Source of the DNA: Radicibacter daui
GTDB taxonomy: Bacteria; Pseudomonadota; Alphaproteobacteria; Radicibacterales; Radicibacteraceae
DNA: 64,000 nt
Reading direction: 5' to 3'
Assembly: GCA_030657355.1 (NCBI GenBank)
Contig: CP131057.1
Location: forward strand, 737,790-801,789
The notes beneath the pieces are model-generated. The model searched no databases. It worked only from the letters and a program-made list of their open reading frames with translations, and was not told the DNA's origin. Shown here one piece after another: positions 16,968 to 26,077 of this stretch. Made by a program: the position numbers and the translations under genes. Within the stretch, counting starts at the first letter, position 1, and every line of letters starts with the position of its first letter.

Positions 16968-17503
16968 ACTGCCTCCCCTTCAGGCGAGATGTGCTGCGCC
17001 TGCTCCGGCGGCTGATGCCCGGATGCGCTCAGGATGGTGTCGAGGACAAACTGGAGGGTGAGCAGCACAAGGCCGGCAAACAGCACAAGCTTCACCGGAT
17101 AGAGCGGAAACTGGATGGAGCCCCATTCATGCTCATCCATCGCCAGCGACTTCATGGCGAAATTCCACGAAGCCCAGGACGACCAGGCAAAGAAGACGGC
17201 GCCCAGCGCCATAGCGGCGGTTTCCGCCACGCGATGCCAGAAGGGCGTAAAGCGCTTGAGCAACAAGACGACGTGGATATGGCCGCCTTCGTACTGCGTC
17301 AGCCCCAGCGCCAGGAAGATCAGCACCGTCAGCATGGACTCAGTAATTTCAAGCGTGCCGTTGATGGGCGTGTTGAACAGGAAGCGCCCGATCACATTGG
17401 CGACCACCAGCAGCATCATGAAAAAGACGGTAAGGCCGGAGACCAGCCCGCACGCATAAAGCAGCCGGCCATAGGCAGCCCGCAGACGAAGAAACACAGA
17501 CAT
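16964..17503 (-). CDS. TRAP transporter small permease (DctQ family)
   Basis: A 179-residue protein with four membrane helices (about 18-40, 50-70, 90-115 and 130-155) and the DctQ motifs NVIGRFLFNTPINGTLEITE and LGLTQYEGGHIHVVLL. It partners DctM and stabilises the transporter. ATG 17503 with GAGGGC upstream gives a normal DctQ N terminus; a longer frame to 17548 is less likely. Stop overlaps the DctM start by 4 bp. Confidence 0.9.
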   Translation of the reverse strand: MSVFLRLRAAYGRLLYACGLVSGLTVFFMMLLVVANVIGRFLFNTPINGTLEITESMLTVLIFLALGLTQYEGGHIHVVLLLKRFTPFWHRVAETAAMALGAVFFAWSSWASWNFAMKSLAMDEHEWGSIQFPLYPVKLVLFAGLVLLTLQFVLDTILSASGHQPPEQAQHISPEGEAV

Positions 17504-17566
17504 CGAGCCCTCGCGAAGAAAGTCGTGAAGCCGGAGCGGCGGCGGCACCCGGCCGCCGCCTGCCTG

Positions 17567-18586
17567 TCAGGGCTGCAATTCCTTCACGATTTCGTCGGTC
17601 GGAACACCCAGCGCCTTGGCGCGGCTGATCCATTGCTCGCGCACCGCCTGCACCTTGTCGGACTTGACCGCATCCGCCAGTGCATTCTGGTCAAAAGGCA
17701 TGACGGTGACACCCATGCCCTTCCATTCGGCGCGGGTCTTCTCGTTATCCTCGTCCAGCATCTTGCTGTAGGTCACGGCGTAGTCGTGATTGAGCCCGTC
17801 CACGACCTTGCGCGTGGCCTCGTCCATGTTGTTGTAGCTGTCGAGATTCATCGCGATCAGATGGCCGAACGAGGCACCGAGCGGGAACTCGATGTAGTAT
17901 TTGGCGACCTCGTCATATTTCCAGCCGCGCGCCAGCGCAGGGCCGATAGGCGTGCAATCCACGATATTGCGCGACAGCGCCTCATAGGTCTCGGCGGTGT
18001 TGATCGAGACCGGAGAGGTACCGAGCGCCTCGAACAGAGCCGGATAGGCAAAACCATAGCTGCGGATACGCAGGCCCTTGAGATCGGCGAGCGACTTGAT
18101 GGGCTTGGTGCAGAGCATGCCGTAATTCTCAAGCGGCCGATATCCGACGGCCTTGAGATTGGCATCCGCCAGTTCCTTTTCGAACTGCGGGTATTTCTTG
18201 TGCCATTCCGTCATCAGGTCGGCGATCTCGATCGGCGAGCGCGGCTGAGGAATGAAAAAACCAACCGCGTTGTTGAGCGGGAACTTGTCCGGAAAATACG
18301 GGGTGACGATATCGCCGAAGTCACCAAGGCCGGCGCCGAGCGTTTCGGGAATTTCACCGGTCTTGGCAACGCTGCCGCCCCAGTAAACCTCGATCGTGTC
18401 CTTGCCGCCGGTGCGCTTGGCAAACTCATCGACATACCACTGGGTAGAGCGCGCCTGCGCGTCGCCCGCGCCTTGCGGCTTGAAGGTGATCCACTTGTAG
18501 GTGGTGGCGTGCGCCGCGCCGGCTGCAAACATGACGGCGCTGGCAACAAGCGCCACGCGCACAAATTGCGTGCCTGAATTTCTCAC
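17567..18586 (-). CDS. TRAP transporter substrate-binding protein (DctP family)
   Basis: The 339-residue periplasmic protein begins with a signal peptide (VRNSGTQFVRVALVASAVMFAAGAAHA read from the GTG) and shows DctP features: EFAKRTGGKDTIEVYWGGSV, the LADLKGLRIRSYG hinge, and TAETYEALSRNIVDC. GTG at 18586 is the start: GGGAGGG lies 7 bases upstream, and ATGs further up (18661) would give a charged leader before the signal peptide. It is the first gene of the operon and lies 121 bp downstream of a LysR gene on the same strand. Confidence 0.92.
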   Translation of the reverse strand: MRNSGTQFVRVALVASAVMFAAGAAHATTYKWITFKPQGAGDAQARSTQWYVDEFAKRTGGKDTIEVYWGGSVAKTGEIPETLGAGLGDFGDIVTPYFPDKFPLNNAVGFFIPQPRSPIEIADLMTEWHKKYPQFEKELADANLKAVGYRPLENYGMLCTKPIKSLADLKGLRIRSYGFAYPALFEALGTSPVSINTAETYEALSRNIVDCTPIGPALARGWKYDEVAKYYIEFPLGASFGHLIAMNLDSYNNMDEATRKVVDGLNHDYAVTYSKMLDEDNEKTRAEWKGMGVTVMPFDQNALADAVKSDKVQAVREQWISRAKALGVPTDEIVKELQP

Positions 18587-18707
18587 AGATAAACCCTCCC
18601 TATGTTTTCTTGTTCTGGCCCTCACCGGGGCCTTATCGACATTGGTCGCAGAAACTTCCATGCCGCAAATACCGATTTTCTATGAAAACGATGCCTAAAC
18701 GGCATCG

Positions 18708-19631
18708 CTACTTCCATACCTGCTGCTTCACCAGACCGTCGACGATGGTCCGGATGGCATCATTGACAATGCGCGAGGCCGGCTTCCGGGCCTGGTCCTG
18801 CCGCATGGCCGTGTAGAGCGTCCAGTTGACCTGCGGGTTGGTGATGGGCACGGCATCGACCGTTCCCTGCTGCATTTCCGACAGCACGCCGCCATAGGTC
18901 AGGATGGTGTAACCAAGGCCGTAGCGCACCAGCGCCTTCAGGATCCACACCCCGTCCGAGCGCTGGATGACGTTGAGCTTGAGGTTGTTTGCCTCGGCAT
19001 GGGTATCGATGAGTATGCGCAGGAAATTGGGGCGGCTCGGCAGGATGAGCGGCAGGGCGGCGGCCTCCGCCAGGGTATAGCTGGGGCGGTCAATCGATCC
19101 GGCCTTGCCGATAACCCACAGATGCTCGCGCAGCAATTCGGTGACGAGAAAATCATCCTCGGACGGCGCCTCGTGCATTACCGCAACGCCGATCTCGTTG
19201 TTGTTCAGCATGCGCAGCAGATTGCCGCTGAACCCCTCCCTGAAGCGCAGCTCGATCATGGGGAAGTTCTGGCGCACATAGTCCAGCAGCACCGGAGCAA
19301 TCAGCTCGCCGGGTGTCGGCGGCATGCCAACCGTCACCACGCCGCGCGGCTCGTCGGACTGGCTGGTCACGTCGTGAACGGTCTGTTCGATCTGGTTGAA
19401 GATCATATAGGCGCGCAGCCGCAGGATCTCTCCGGCCTCGGTCAGCTCCGCCCCGCGCGCGTTGCGGACAAAAAGCGGAGTGCCGAGTGTCGCCTCGAGT
19501 TTGCGGATCTGCCGGCTGAGCGCCGGCTGGGCGATGTTGAGGCGGCTTGCCGCTTTGGTGAAATTCCGTTCCTCGGCCACGGAGATGAAATAACGCAGCG
19601 CCGTGAGGCTGATTTCGTTGATCTGGTTCAT
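18708..19631 (-). CDS. LysR-family regulator of the TRAP/catabolic operon (inferred)
   Basis: A 307-residue LysR protein. The winged helix includes LTALRYFISVAEERNFTKAASRL and AQPALSRQIRKLEATL (about 8-60); the effector domain resembles that of CbbR/NAC-like members (VTVGMPPTPGELIAP, VRYGLGYTIL). It lies upstream of, and in the same direction as, the TRAP genes. No ribosome site strong enough to discriminate starts is visible; ATG 19631 is family-typical (MNQINEISLTALRYF). Control of the downstream operon is inferred only from position. Confidence 0.88.
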   Translation of the reverse strand: MNQINEISLTALRYFISVAEERNFTKAASRLNIAQPALSRQIRKLEATLGTPLFVRNARGAELTEAGEILRLRAYMIFNQIEQTVHDVTSQSDEPRGVVTVGMPPTPGELIAPVLLDYVRQNFPMIELRFREGFSGNLLRMLNNNEIGVAVMHEAPSEDDFLVTELLREHLWVIGKAGSIDRPSYTLAEAAALPLILPSRPNFLRILIDTHAEANNLKLNVIQRSDGVWILKALVRYGLGYTILTYGGVLSEMQQGTVDAVPITNPQVNWTLYTAMRQDQARKPASRIVNDAIRTIVDGLVKQQVWK

Positions 19632-19911
19632 CTGCGACTACCGGCCCCGGAAAATCGCCCGGCCGGCGCCAACCGGTCTGCCGGTCAACCGCGCCGCCGC
19701 GCCTTTTTTCGCGAAAAGATACGGGCAAAAACCCATGAGCGCCCGGATCGTAGGGGAAAGGCTGCCCAAAACGAAGACCCGCATCCGCGCACTGCCGCAG
19801 ACAGGTGGCGGAAGATAGTGCGGCGCCCTATCTTCTGGAGAAGAGAGGGCCGGCCGGTATGGCTGCACCCGGAGCGAACCCTGCAAGCCGGAAGTTCAAG
19901 GAAAATCCGGG

Positions 19912-20316
19912 ATGACAAGCAGCAGTGACAATCAGAGCATCCCGGCCGGGCGCCGCAGCCTGCTGCTGGTCGATGACCAGCCGATAAACCTGCTGGTGCT
20001 GCACGCAATCCTGAAGGACGAGTACGAAATCTTCATCGCCACTTCCGGCGAGCAGGCGCTGGAACTTTGCGCCGCCCGCAAGCCCGATCTCGTGCTGCTC
20101 GATATGATGATGCCGCAGATGGACGGGCAGGAGGTCTGCCGGCGACTGAAGGCCGACCCCGTAACGCAGGGCATCGCCGTCTTGCTGGTAACGGCATGGC
20201 AGGATGAGGAAGCGGCAACGGCGGTCCGGGAGACCGGGGCCGCCGGTTTTGTTCCCAAACCGGTCGATGCCGACCTTGTGCGGGCAAGCGTCAAGGCGCT
20301 GCTGGCAGCAGCCTGA
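19912..20316 (+). CDS. Single-domain response regulator (CheY-like)
   Basis: A 134-residue receiver domain with no output domain. LLLVDDQPINLLVL supplies the acidic pair (Asp21, Asp22), phospho-acceptor is Asp64 in LVLLDMMMPQMDG, switch Thr in LLVTAWQ, and Lys in VPKPV. It probably works as a phosphorelay intermediate or acts through protein contact. It is convergent with the Hpt-domain gene at 20336 (19-bp gap), so receiver and phosphotransfer partners sit side by side. Confidence 0.9.
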   Translation: MTSSSDNQSIPAGRRSLLLVDDQPINLLVLHAILKDEYEIFIATSGEQALELCAARKPDLVLLDMMMPQMDGQEVCRRLKADPVTQGIAVLLVTAWQDEEAATAVRETGAAGFVPKPVDADLVRASVKALLAAA

Positions 20317-20335
20317 TAACCCTCACGAGCTTTTG

Positions 20336-20908
20336 TCAGGAAACTTTATTCAGACTACCCAGTGCCGCGCTCGCGGCCTGAAAATCCAGCCGGCTCATCG
20401 CGGCGGCAAGGTTAGCCCACTGGTCAGCCGCCATGCTGGCTTTGAGGGCAGGCTTCAGGCTGCTGAAAAGATCGAGCGCCGCCATATTGCCGGCGGCAAG
20501 GTTCGCGCGAAGCGCGACGAGATTTTTTTCGTCCGGCAAACCGGCCGGCACATCCTCTTCCGGCTCGCCCGCAAGTCCGGCTCCGGTCGAAAAGCCGGCA
20601 ATCTCCTGCTCTATCGACTGCAACAACTGCGATGTCCGGTTTTCATCCCGGGTGGCGATTGCCTTTTCGGCATCCCCCGCCAGTTCGGCAAGCGAGGTCC
20701 AGCCGACATTGACCGAGCTGCCGCGCAGGCCGTGCAGCAGCCGGGCCGCCTGCCGTGCGTCACCGGCGGCCAGAAAACTGCGGCTGCTGGCCAGCAGACC
20801 GCCCGCATTTTCCAGCAGGCTGCCGATCAGCGCCCGCAGCAATGCCTCGTTCCCGCCCAGCCGTTTTCGGGCACCCGCCCAGTCGATTGTCGCCATCGTT
20901 TCCAGCAT
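20336..20908 (-). CDS. Hpt-domain phosphotransfer protein
   Basis: A 190-residue protein with an N-terminal Hpt domain: IDWAGARKRLGGNEALLRALIGSL opens the four-helix bundle and LLHGLRGSSVNVGWTSLAELA holds the likely phospho-accepting His (residue 59 from this start). The C-terminal third (from LRANLAAGNMAALDLF) looks like a second, histidine-less Hpt-like bundle. Start uncertain: ATG 20908 has AGAGG 8 bases upstream; GTG 20944 and ATG 20896 are alternatives. It likely relays phosphate between the kinase at 28704 and receivers nearby; this is inference from clustering. Confidence 0.75.
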   Translation of the reverse strand: MLETMATIDWAGARKRLGGNEALLRALIGSLLENAGGLLASSRSFLAAGDARQAARLLHGLRGSSVNVGWTSLAELAGDAEKAIATRDENRTSQLLQSIEQEIAGFSTGAGLAGEPEEDVPAGLPDEKNLVALRANLAAGNMAALDLFSSLKPALKASMAADQWANLAAAMSRLDFQAASAALGSLNKVS

Positions 20909-21058
20909 TGCCCTTGCCTCTGCCGTCCTGACCGCCAATTTCACTCATGGCGCCAACCGGCAATTGCAAGAAGGCCCGGGTGGAAACGATCTGCCAACGT
21001 CCCGTCACGGGCAACATATCCTAAGGCTATAGCCTTCTACACAAAGGGAGATATCCCG

Positions 21059-21190
21059 ATGGAAGACTATATATCTGAATTTATTGACCCCTTTATGGCG
21101 TCGGAAAAAGCGGAGCAATTCCGCGCACTTCGCAGGCGTCTGACGTCCAGCAGCCAATCACCTTTTCCGCTTCCTTGTTCTGAATCGTAA
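21059..21190 (+). CDS. Possible small protein (43 aa), unidentified
   Basis: ATG at 21059 has GGGAG nine bases upstream and opens a 43-codon frame (MEDYISEFIDPFMASEKAEQ...). The first half is acidic and helix-like; the second half overlaps the 3' end of the convergent glycosidase gene by 98 bp and looks less protein-like. The region from 21000 to 21090 is clearly lower in GC than its neighbours. It could be a real small gene with a casual C-terminal extension, or chance. Confidence 0.3.
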   Translation: MEDYISEFIDPFMASEKAEQFRALRRRLTSSSQSPFPLPCSES

Positions 21191-22124
21191 AATCTGTATC
21201 GGTGGGGCCCCCGCTTTGCGGATCCGTAAACCAGCGCCAGATCAGAACGTCGCCAATATGCCGCTCTTCAAAAGCAGCAAGCCAGCGGGCGAGCACCCAT
21301 GCCTGCAGGGCAGGATCGGGCACGGCCTGTCTTTCCTCGGCGCCTTCCCACGGGCGTTCATTTGCCCCGCTTGCCGAGCGCAGGCCAACCTCCCCCACAC
21401 CGACCGGCTTGCCGGTTTGCCGGCCAAGGGCCACGAGACGATCGGCGAATTCCGTAATGGTTCTATCCGCCGAGGCCGCGCTGTCGCCCAGCGGCGGATA
21501 GAGACTGACCAGCGCCAGATCGAGCAGTCCCCAGAAGGGCACGGCGGAAAATTCACCGTCCCAGTGCGCAACATAGCTGAGCTGCCCGCCAAAACGGCTG
21601 CGGACCCGGCGGATAAGGTCTGGCCATTCAGGGCGACTGCTGGTGCCCTTCAGCTCCGTACCAAGCGCAAGGCTTTCGGCCTTCTGCTGCGCGGCAACGG
21701 CGGCAAGACGCTCAAGCTGGTCCCCGTAGGAGGCAAACCATTGCCCCCATCCCGCCTCGTCCACGGCCGCAATGGCGCCCGCCCAGGTTCCCGGCACCCA
21801 CACATGCACCTTGACCATGACCTTGAAGCCGAAGCTGTGCGCCTGGCGGATGCCGTCAGCGAGTTCATCGAGCGTGTAGTCATTGCCGAGCACGACCTTG
21901 TTACTGTCCGGCCGCGCCTGCCAGAGAAAGAACACCAGCGCCACGCTGTCCACGCCCAGCGCTTTCAGCGCGGAAAAGGATTGGGCGCACGCCTCCCCGC
22001 CAAAGGGCGAGCCGGGCGTGCGGATGAGATTGACCCCGTGCCAGCCCGTTGTTGCGGCCCGGGCCCCGGTTATCCGCACACAGGCCGCCATCAGCGGCAC
22101 CGTCACGAAACTGCGCCTTTGCAC
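21093..22124 (-). CDS. Exported glycoside hydrolase (GH113-like TIM barrel)
   Basis: A 343-residue protein with an N-terminal signal (MQRRSFVTVPLMAACVRITGARA) and a TIM-barrel: GVDSVALVFFLWQ, FGFKVMVKVHVWV, ESLALGTELKG with the likely acid/base Glu after strand 4, PFWGLLDLALVSLYPPL, and KPVGVGEVGLRS with the likely nucleophile Glu. The order of these motifs resembles GH113 beta-mannanase-like enzymes. It is divergent from the BcsB-like gene (53-bp gap). Exopolysaccharide synthase loci typically carry such a hydrolase for trimming or release of the polymer, as BcsZ does for cellulose. Confidence 0.75.
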   Translation of the reverse strand: MQRRSFVTVPLMAACVRITGARAATTGWHGVNLIRTPGSPFGGEACAQSFSALKALGVDSVALVFFLWQARPDSNKVVLGNDYTLDELADGIRQAHSFGFKVMVKVHVWVPGTWAGAIAAVDEAGWGQWFASYGDQLERLAAVAAQQKAESLALGTELKGTSSRPEWPDLIRRVRSRFGGQLSYVAHWDGEFSAVPFWGLLDLALVSLYPPLGDSAASADRTITEFADRLVALGRQTGKPVGVGEVGLRSASGANERPWEGAEERQAVPDPALQAWVLARWLAAFEERHIGDVLIWRWFTDPQSGGPTDTDFTIQNKEAEKVIGCWTSDACEVRGIAPLFPTP

Positions 22125-22177
22125 TCTCGCCCTTGCCTCTCCGCCAAGATCATCCAGCCCCGAGCAGGAATTCCAGG

Positions 22178-24190
22178 ATGAAGACCATCAGCATGATTGC
22201 GACCCGGGCCGGACTGGCCGCCGCCTTTATGGCTCTCGGCCTTGCGGCCTACAGCCAGCCCGGCAACGCCGACGAAATGCCGTCTTCAGACCCGGCGGCA
22301 CCGGCCGATGCCGGCACCAACAGCCCCGCGCCTCTCGTCCAGCGGCAGATCACGCTCGGGGCGCTCGGTTTCCGGGACGGGATCAGCCTCAGCGGCTTTT
22401 CCGGTAACAGCGATATCTATTTCCCGGTTCCCGGCGGCGTTGCGCTCAATGCCCTGCGGCTTGAAGGCCAGCTTAACGCCTCGCTGCCGGCCCCGATACG
22501 GGGCTCGGTAAGGTTTGATGTCGACCAGCAGCCGGTATGGAGCGCGGCGCCGGGCACCGGCCCGATCCCCTTTGCACTCTCCCTGCCGGCCCCGCGTACC
22601 GATCAGTCTTTCCTGAAGCTCGGGGTGGCCTTTGGCGCCACCTGGACGGCCAACCGCTGCGCCGACCAGCGCCTGCCGGGCGGCTTCGTTACCCTTTCCC
22701 CGCAAACGACCCTCAGCTACCGGTTTGACCCTGCGGCCATCAGCGATCTGCGCTCGGCAGTCGCCGTGCTGCCGCTGGCGGTACGGATCGGCCTTCCCGC
22801 TACCCTTGCCTCAACCGACGCCCTGCAGACCGGGCTTGCGATAGCGCTCGAGCTGCAAAAGGCGGGGCACCAGGTCTCCTTCGTGACCGCGCCTGCCAGC
22901 CTTGACGGTGCGGATGGCAAAGCCCCGTCCGCGGATATTGTGCTGCTCCCGGCCGCCGAGCTTGCCAGTCTGGCAAGGAGCAGCCCGACGGCAACGCCGG
23001 GCGCAGCGCTGCTGCATGCCGGCCGCTATCCGGTGATCGCGCTGGCGGACAATGCCGGTGCCGGCACGGCGCGCTTCCTGACCGCCGGCTGGGCCCGCCT
23101 TGCCGACGGCACCGGCGCGCTGGTGCGGGAAAGCCAGAACGGCCCCGCCAATGCAGCAGGAACCCTCGGCTTCGCCGCCCTTGGTCTTGGCAGTGGCATC
23201 CGTGATTTTGCCGAACGCGGCGAATGGGAGGTCGGCTACGACTATCCGCTGACCCCCGGCGGCAAGAAACCTGCCGCCCTCAATATCCAGCTTATTCCGG
23301 GCTCCATCCCCTCCGGCGAGCCGCAGCTCGTCCATATCTTCGTCAATGACCTGCTGCTGCGCAGCGTCACCGTCGATGCCGGCCAGCCGTCGCTCACCGC
23401 GCATGTGCCGCTGCCGGACGGGCTACTCGGCCTGCGCAATGCCATCCGTGTGGTCCTGCAGCGCCCGGCCGCGAGTGGCTCCTGCCAGGAAGCGCTGATG
23501 GCAACGCCGGCCCAGCTCCTGCCGGGCAGCACGGTTGAGTTTGCGGATGATGCTACAAAACCGGCGGACTTCTTCCAGCTCGCTGCCGCCTTCAAGGCCG
23601 GAGTGACGGTTGAAGTGCCCAAATCCGCTCTCGCCGATCCGGTGCCCGCCCTCACCCTTGCCCTGCGCACGCTGGAAGGTTTGAAGCCCGGGGCGGAAGG
23701 CCTTGCCGTCACGGTTGGTGATGGCCGCCAGCCTGCCACCCCCTTCGTGCTGCTTCCCGGTGCCGGCGCACCGGCCGACATCAAGCGGCGTATCGAGGCC
23801 GATGCCGGCGCGCTGCGCCTGACGGACCGCAGCGGGCGTGTGCTGCTCGATCTTTCCGGCAGCCGCGCCATCCTGACCGCCCAGCTGGTGGAAGCGGGGG
23901 GCCAACCCGGCCTGCTGCTGGAACAGGCCGGCGACACGGCCGTGCAGCCGGCAACCTTGCTGCTCGACCGGGGCAATGTGGCCTTTGCTGACGCAAGCGG
24001 CACCATCGTCGCCATGAACACGGAAAAGTCGGGCGCGCTGCAGATCGAGGTTCAGGGTGCTGCCGGTTGGCAGGACTGGATAGACCGCTTCCGCATCGCT
24101 CTCATCGTCATTGCCTGGCTTGCCATCACTGTGCTCGCGGCGGGGCTTTTGTCCCGGCACTACCGCAAGCGCGGCCAGTCCGACAAATAA
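22178..24190 (+). CDS. BcsB-like periplasmic subunit of an exopolysaccharide synthase
   Basis: A 670-residue protein: signal peptide (MKTISMIATRAGLAAAFMALGLAA), then BcsB-type repeats of carbohydrate-binding and flavodoxin-like domains. The segments DIYFPVPGGV, LSLPAPRTDQSFLKLGV and VHIFVNDLLLRSV match conserved BcsB positions. One C-terminal transmembrane helix (WIDRFRIALIVIAWLAITVLAAGLL) is followed by a short basic tail, as BcsB uses to contact the BcsA channel. It is shorter than E. coli BcsB (about 780). ATG 22178 has AGGAATTCC nearby. It is followed 15 bp later by the GT2 synthase. Confidence 0.8.
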   Translation: MKTISMIATRAGLAAAFMALGLAAYSQPGNADEMPSSDPAAPADAGTNSPAPLVQRQITLGALGFRDGISLSGFSGNSDIYFPVPGGVALNALRLEGQLNASLPAPIRGSVRFDVDQQPVWSAAPGTGPIPFALSLPAPRTDQSFLKLGVAFGATWTANRCADQRLPGGFVTLSPQTTLSYRFDPAAISDLRSAVAVLPLAVRIGLPATLASTDALQTGLAIALELQKAGHQVSFVTAPASLDGADGKAPSADIVLLPAAELASLARSSPTATPGAALLHAGRYPVIALADNAGAGTARFLTAGWARLADGTGALVRESQNGPANAAGTLGFAALGLGSGIRDFAERGEWEVGYDYPLTPGGKKPAALNIQLIPGSIPSGEPQLVHIFVNDLLLRSVTVDAGQPSLTAHVPLPDGLLGLRNAIRVVLQRPAASGSCQEALMATPAQLLPGSTVEFADDATKPADFFQLAAAFKAGVTVEVPKSALADPVPALTLALRTLEGLKPGAEGLAVTVGDGRQPATPFVLLPGAGAPADIKRRIEADAGALRLTDRSGRVLLDLSGSRAILTAQLVEAGGQPGLLLEQAGDTAVQPATLLLDRGNVAFADASGTIVAMNTEKSGALQIEVQGAAGWQDWIDRFRIALIVIAWLAITVLAAGLLSRHYRKRGQSDK

Positions 24191-24205
24191 GGCGGGACCC
24201 TCAAG

Positions 24206-26077
24206 GTGAGCCTTTCTCCTCCTATCGGCGAGCTGCTGGTTGCCAAGGGGCTCCTGCCCCTGCCGCAGCTCGAAGAGGCCCTCAGGCTGCAGCAGACCTG
24301 GCATGTCCGCTTCGGCGACATCATCCTGTCCAAGGGCTGGGTGCGCCCGCGTGATTTCTACCGCACGCTGGCAGAGCGCTTTTCGCTCGACTTCGTTGAC
24401 CTGATCGAGACCCCGCCGGATGCGGACCTCGTCCGCTCCGGCCAGAAGGAAGATTATACCCGGCTTTTGCTGCTACCCTGGCGCAAGGAAGGCGAAACGA
24501 CCGTCATCGCCACCGCCGAGCCCGGCCCGGACGTGCTGCTCTATGTGCGCCGCAATTTCGGCCGCAACACCCGGCTGGTGGTGACCTCCAAGTTCGACAT
24601 CCTGTGGAACCTGCAGAGTATCTTCGATACCGACTACAGCCATGATGCGGTGAGCAGCCTTTACGAGACCGACCCCGGCAGCTCGGCAAAACAGGTGGTC
24701 ACCCCGCAGCAGGGCTTCATGCTCTACTGCATGCTGACCGTGCTTTTTGCCGGCATTGCGCTGGCGCCAATCGCAACCGTCATTGCGCTCAATCTCTTCA
24801 TGTCGGTCTTTTATCTCGGCAATTTCATTCTCAAGGCCCTGCTGGTGTGGGTCGGCGCCGATTATCGCAAGGTCGACAGCAAGATCACCGATGCCGAGGT
24901 CGCGGCCCTCAAGGATGAAGAGCTGCCCGTCTTCACCGTGCTGGTGCCGATGTTCAAGGAACCGGAGGTGCTGCCCATCCTGGCAGCCGCCCTGCGCCGC
25001 CTCGACTATCCACCAGCCAAGCTCGACATCAAGCTGGTGCTGGAAGCAGGCGACCGCGAGACCATCGATGCCGCCAAGGCGCTCGGTCTCGAGGGCAATT
25101 TCGAGATCATCCGTGTCCCGCCCTCCAAGCCGCAGACCAAACCCAAGGCCTGCAACTATGCGCTCAACTTCGCCCGGGGCGATCTGCTGGTTATCTTCGA
25201 TGCCGAAGACCAGCCCGAACCGGACCAGCTGAAAAAGGTAGTCATCGCCTTCAACAAGGCGCCCACGGATGTCGCCTGCGTGCAGTGCCGCCTGAATTAT
25301 TACAATTCAGACGAAAACTGGCTGACCCGCATGTTCACGCTCGATTACTCGCTGTGGTTTGACTACATGCTGCCGGGGCTGGAGCGGCTGGGCATTCCCA
25401 TCCCGCTCGGCGGCACCTCCAACCATTTCCGCATGGATGTGCTGCGCAACCTCAAGGCCTGGGACCCCTTCAACGTCACCGAGGATGCCGATCTCGGCGT
25501 GCGCCTGACGCAGAAGGGCTATCGTGTCGCCGTCTGCAATTCGACGACCTTTGAAGAGGCCAATGTCTCCATTCCCAACTGGATCCGGCAGCGCTCGCGC
25601 TGGATCAAAGGGTACATGCAGACCTATCTGGTCCATATGCGCCACCCGCTGGCGCTCTATCGCTCGGTCGGACATGGCGGGTTCTGGGGTTTCCAGTTCT
25701 TTGTCGGCGGCACGATGCTGTCCGGCATCCTCAACCCGATCTTCTGGGCCTTCTATGCCTTCTGGCTGTTTTTCGGCGGCCATTTCCTCGACCCGTTTTT
25801 CCCGACGGTTCTGCTGCATCTCTCGCTCTTCAACCTGCTCGCCGGAAACGGGCTTTTCACCTACCTCTCCATCATCGCGCCGCTGAAGCGCGGCTGGACG
25901 CACCTCGTCCCGTGGGGCCTCACCGTGGTGGGGTACTGGGCGCTGATGTCCGTTGCCGGCTACAAGGCGCTCTGGCAGCTCATCAAAAACCCCTTCTATT
26001 GGGAAAAGACCCAGCACGGGCTCTCTGCCGTTACCAAGCAGGAAGTTGCCCGTGCCCTGCAGAGTCTCGAACAATGA
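24206..26077 (+). CDS. Processive GT2 glycosyltransferase with N-terminal MshEN-type domain
   Basis: A 623-residue protein. Residues 6-58 hold two tandem 24-residue motifs of the MshEN (GSPII_E N-terminal) type: PIGELLVAKGLLPLPQLEEA and RFGDIILSKGWVRPRDFYRT; this domain binds c-di-GMP in MshE. The first motif lacks the usual Arg before the LG position; the second keeps it. Two membrane helices follow (170-215), then a GT2 domain with DAED (332-335), TED (425-427) and QRSRW (462-466), the signature of processive synthases such as BcsA, then 4-5 more helices. No PilZ domain is present. Start GTG 24206 is the only in-frame choice close to the BcsB-like stop. It should polymerise and export a beta-glycan; the sugar is unknown. 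Confidence 0.88.
   Translation: MSLSPPIGELLVAKGLLPLPQLEEALRLQQTWHVRFGDIILSKGWVRPRDFYRTLAERFSLDFVDLIETPPDADLVRSGQKEDYTRLLLLPWRKEGETTVIATAEPGPDVLLYVRRNFGRNTRLVVTSKFDILWNLQSIFDTDYSHDAVSSLYETDPGSSAKQVVTPQQGFMLYCMLTVLFAGIALAPIATVIALNLFMSVFYLGNFILKALLVWVGADYRKVDSKITDAEVAALKDEELPVFTVLVPMFKEPEVLPILAAALRRLDYPPAKLDIKLVLEAGDRETIDAAKALGLEGNFEIIRVPPSKPQTKPKACNYALNFARGDLLVIFDAEDQPEPDQLKKVVIAFNKAPTDVACVQCRLNYYNSDENWLTRMFTLDYSLWFDYMLPGLERLGIPIPLGGTSNHFRMDVLRNLKAWDPFNVTEDADLGVRLTQKGYRVAVCNSTTFEEANVSIPNWIRQRSRWIKGYMQTYLVHMRHPLALYRSVGHGGFWGFQFFVGGTMLSGILNPIFWAFYAFWLFFGGHFLDPFFPTVLLHLSLFNLLAGNGLFTYLSIIAPLKRGWTHLVPWGLTVVGYWALMSVAGYKALWQLIKNPFYWEKTQHGLSAVTKQEVARALQSLEQ

Noticed and set aside
15213..17015. 600-codon frame on the plus strand
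   Set aside because: It is antisense to the GST and TRAP permease genes, has extreme His/Gln/Arg/Gly composition and no family features; a GC-rich shadow frame.
21093..26077. Canonical cellulose (bcs) operon
   Set aside because: The GT2 has no PilZ domain, its N terminus is MshEN-like, the hydrolase looks GH113-like rather than GH8, and no bcsC or bcsQ is present. A cellulose product cannot be excluded, but the name would mislead.
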